DNA from: Aplysia californica
Lineage: Eukaryota; Mollusca; Gastropoda; Aplysiida; Aplysiidae
Direction: 5' to 3'
Length of the DNA stretch: 64,000 nt
Assembly: GCF_000002075.1 (NCBI RefSeq)
Contig: NW_004797662.1
Coordinates: 229,266-293,265, forward strand
Each line of letters begins with the position of its first letter. The first letter of the stretch is position 1. The translations under genes were made by a program, and so were the position numbers. This document shows, piece after piece, positions 63,311 through 64,000 of this stretch. The notes below the pieces were generated by a model that worked only from the letters and a program-made list of their open reading frames with translations, was not told the DNA's origin and searched no databases.

Positions 63311-64000
63311 CAATTGGGTGGTAAAACATGGCATGAACATATTTCAAAGGTTTGAAAATAGAGAGAAGAAATAAAACGAAAGCAATAGAATTTGCCTGTT
63401 TTGGTAAGAAGTAAATGCTGTAAAATATACTGTCATAGTGTTACTAAATTGCGTCATGTTAAAAACACATACTATAATTCTCAATCTCATTCTCAAGCAA
63501 AATTTTGAAGTCATAACACTCAGTGAACACAAAATTGCATCACGAGAAGGCCATTTTAGAACATTCTTAAAAGAAATTATACAAATAAAAAATATGTCCA
63601 GCCCACATCACTAAAAATGTATACCTTTACTGCTATACTAATTGTTAGTAATCCCTTGTCTTATTCTAATTGATTTACTGCAACATATCATCATGCGACA
63701 TGACAGAACACCATAACATTTACAATGTAACACATGACTGGTCTAAAGACAGCACAACTCATGCATTTAGAGAGTCAAGCACATTCTTTCCCTTATGACG
63801 CTAAGATTATTGTTATATTAGAGAAAAGAAAAACAACACCATGTAAACTCGTCCCCATCTGTTAAGCTTCTTACATAAAATTAGTAATATTTATGAACAT
63901 CAATCCACATTTTGAAAGTCCACAGAATCATGCTACATTGACGGCTTGATTTTGACACTAGTATAATAAAGAGATGGTTAACTTTTTCTGAATATATCTC

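Overview
The window is intron-rich, repeat-rich animal nuclear DNA (AT-rich, GT-AG introns, no operons). The proteins are metazoan. The dense MITEs, tRNA-derived SINEs and non-LTR retrotransposon pieces suggest an invertebrate, and a lophotrochozoan such as a mollusc is my best guess; the species is not identifiable from sequence alone.

Three protein-coding genes can be assembled exon by exon with matching splice phases. (1) Minus strand, 13329 to 1110: an 11-exon, 542-residue HflX-family mitochondrial GTPase, the GTPBP6 orthologue. (2) Plus strand, 17044 to 22440 for the CDS: a 6-exon, 378-residue alpha/beta-hydrolase-fold protein with a mitochondrial-type presequence; its nucleophile position appears to lack serine. 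(3) Minus strand, from beyond the right edge to 34591: most of GNPTAB, the precursor of the alpha and beta subunits of N-acetylglucosamine-1-phosphotransferase, the Golgi enzyme that starts the mannose-6-phosphate tag on lysosomal enzymes. Twenty-seven confident exons give 1285 residues to the stop; one more upstream exon is tentative and the N-terminus is outside the window. Genes 1 and 2 are divergent and may share a promoter zone around 13.4-14.1 kb. Genes 2 and 3 are convergent, separated by about 10.5 kb (24.05-34.59 kb) in which I see no coding exon, only repeats and perhaps a GNPTAB 3' UTR.

The GNPTAB copy keeps the Stealth blocks, two LNR (Notch-type) modules, a DMAP-binding-like segment, the site-1-protease motif RQLL|D, an EF-hand and the C-terminal membrane helix. 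It carries a long glutamine-rich insertion in the luminal spacer. Several GNPTAB introns begin, at or close to the splice donor, with a tandem array, and in two of them the array unit includes the exon end plus a GT donor. This is the most unusual structure I see.

Mobile DNA fills much of the rest: an eight-copy ~310-450 bp MITE family, a second 240 bp MITE family, pogo/Tigger-like, piggyBac-like (TTAA-flanked) and hAT-like MITEs, at least three tRNA-type SINE groups, and two 3' ends of one LINE. Two nested insertions are clear: a MITE inside a LINE, and a SINE with 10-bp target duplications inside a MITE. I found no convincing novel multi-gene system and no retrovirus-like element.
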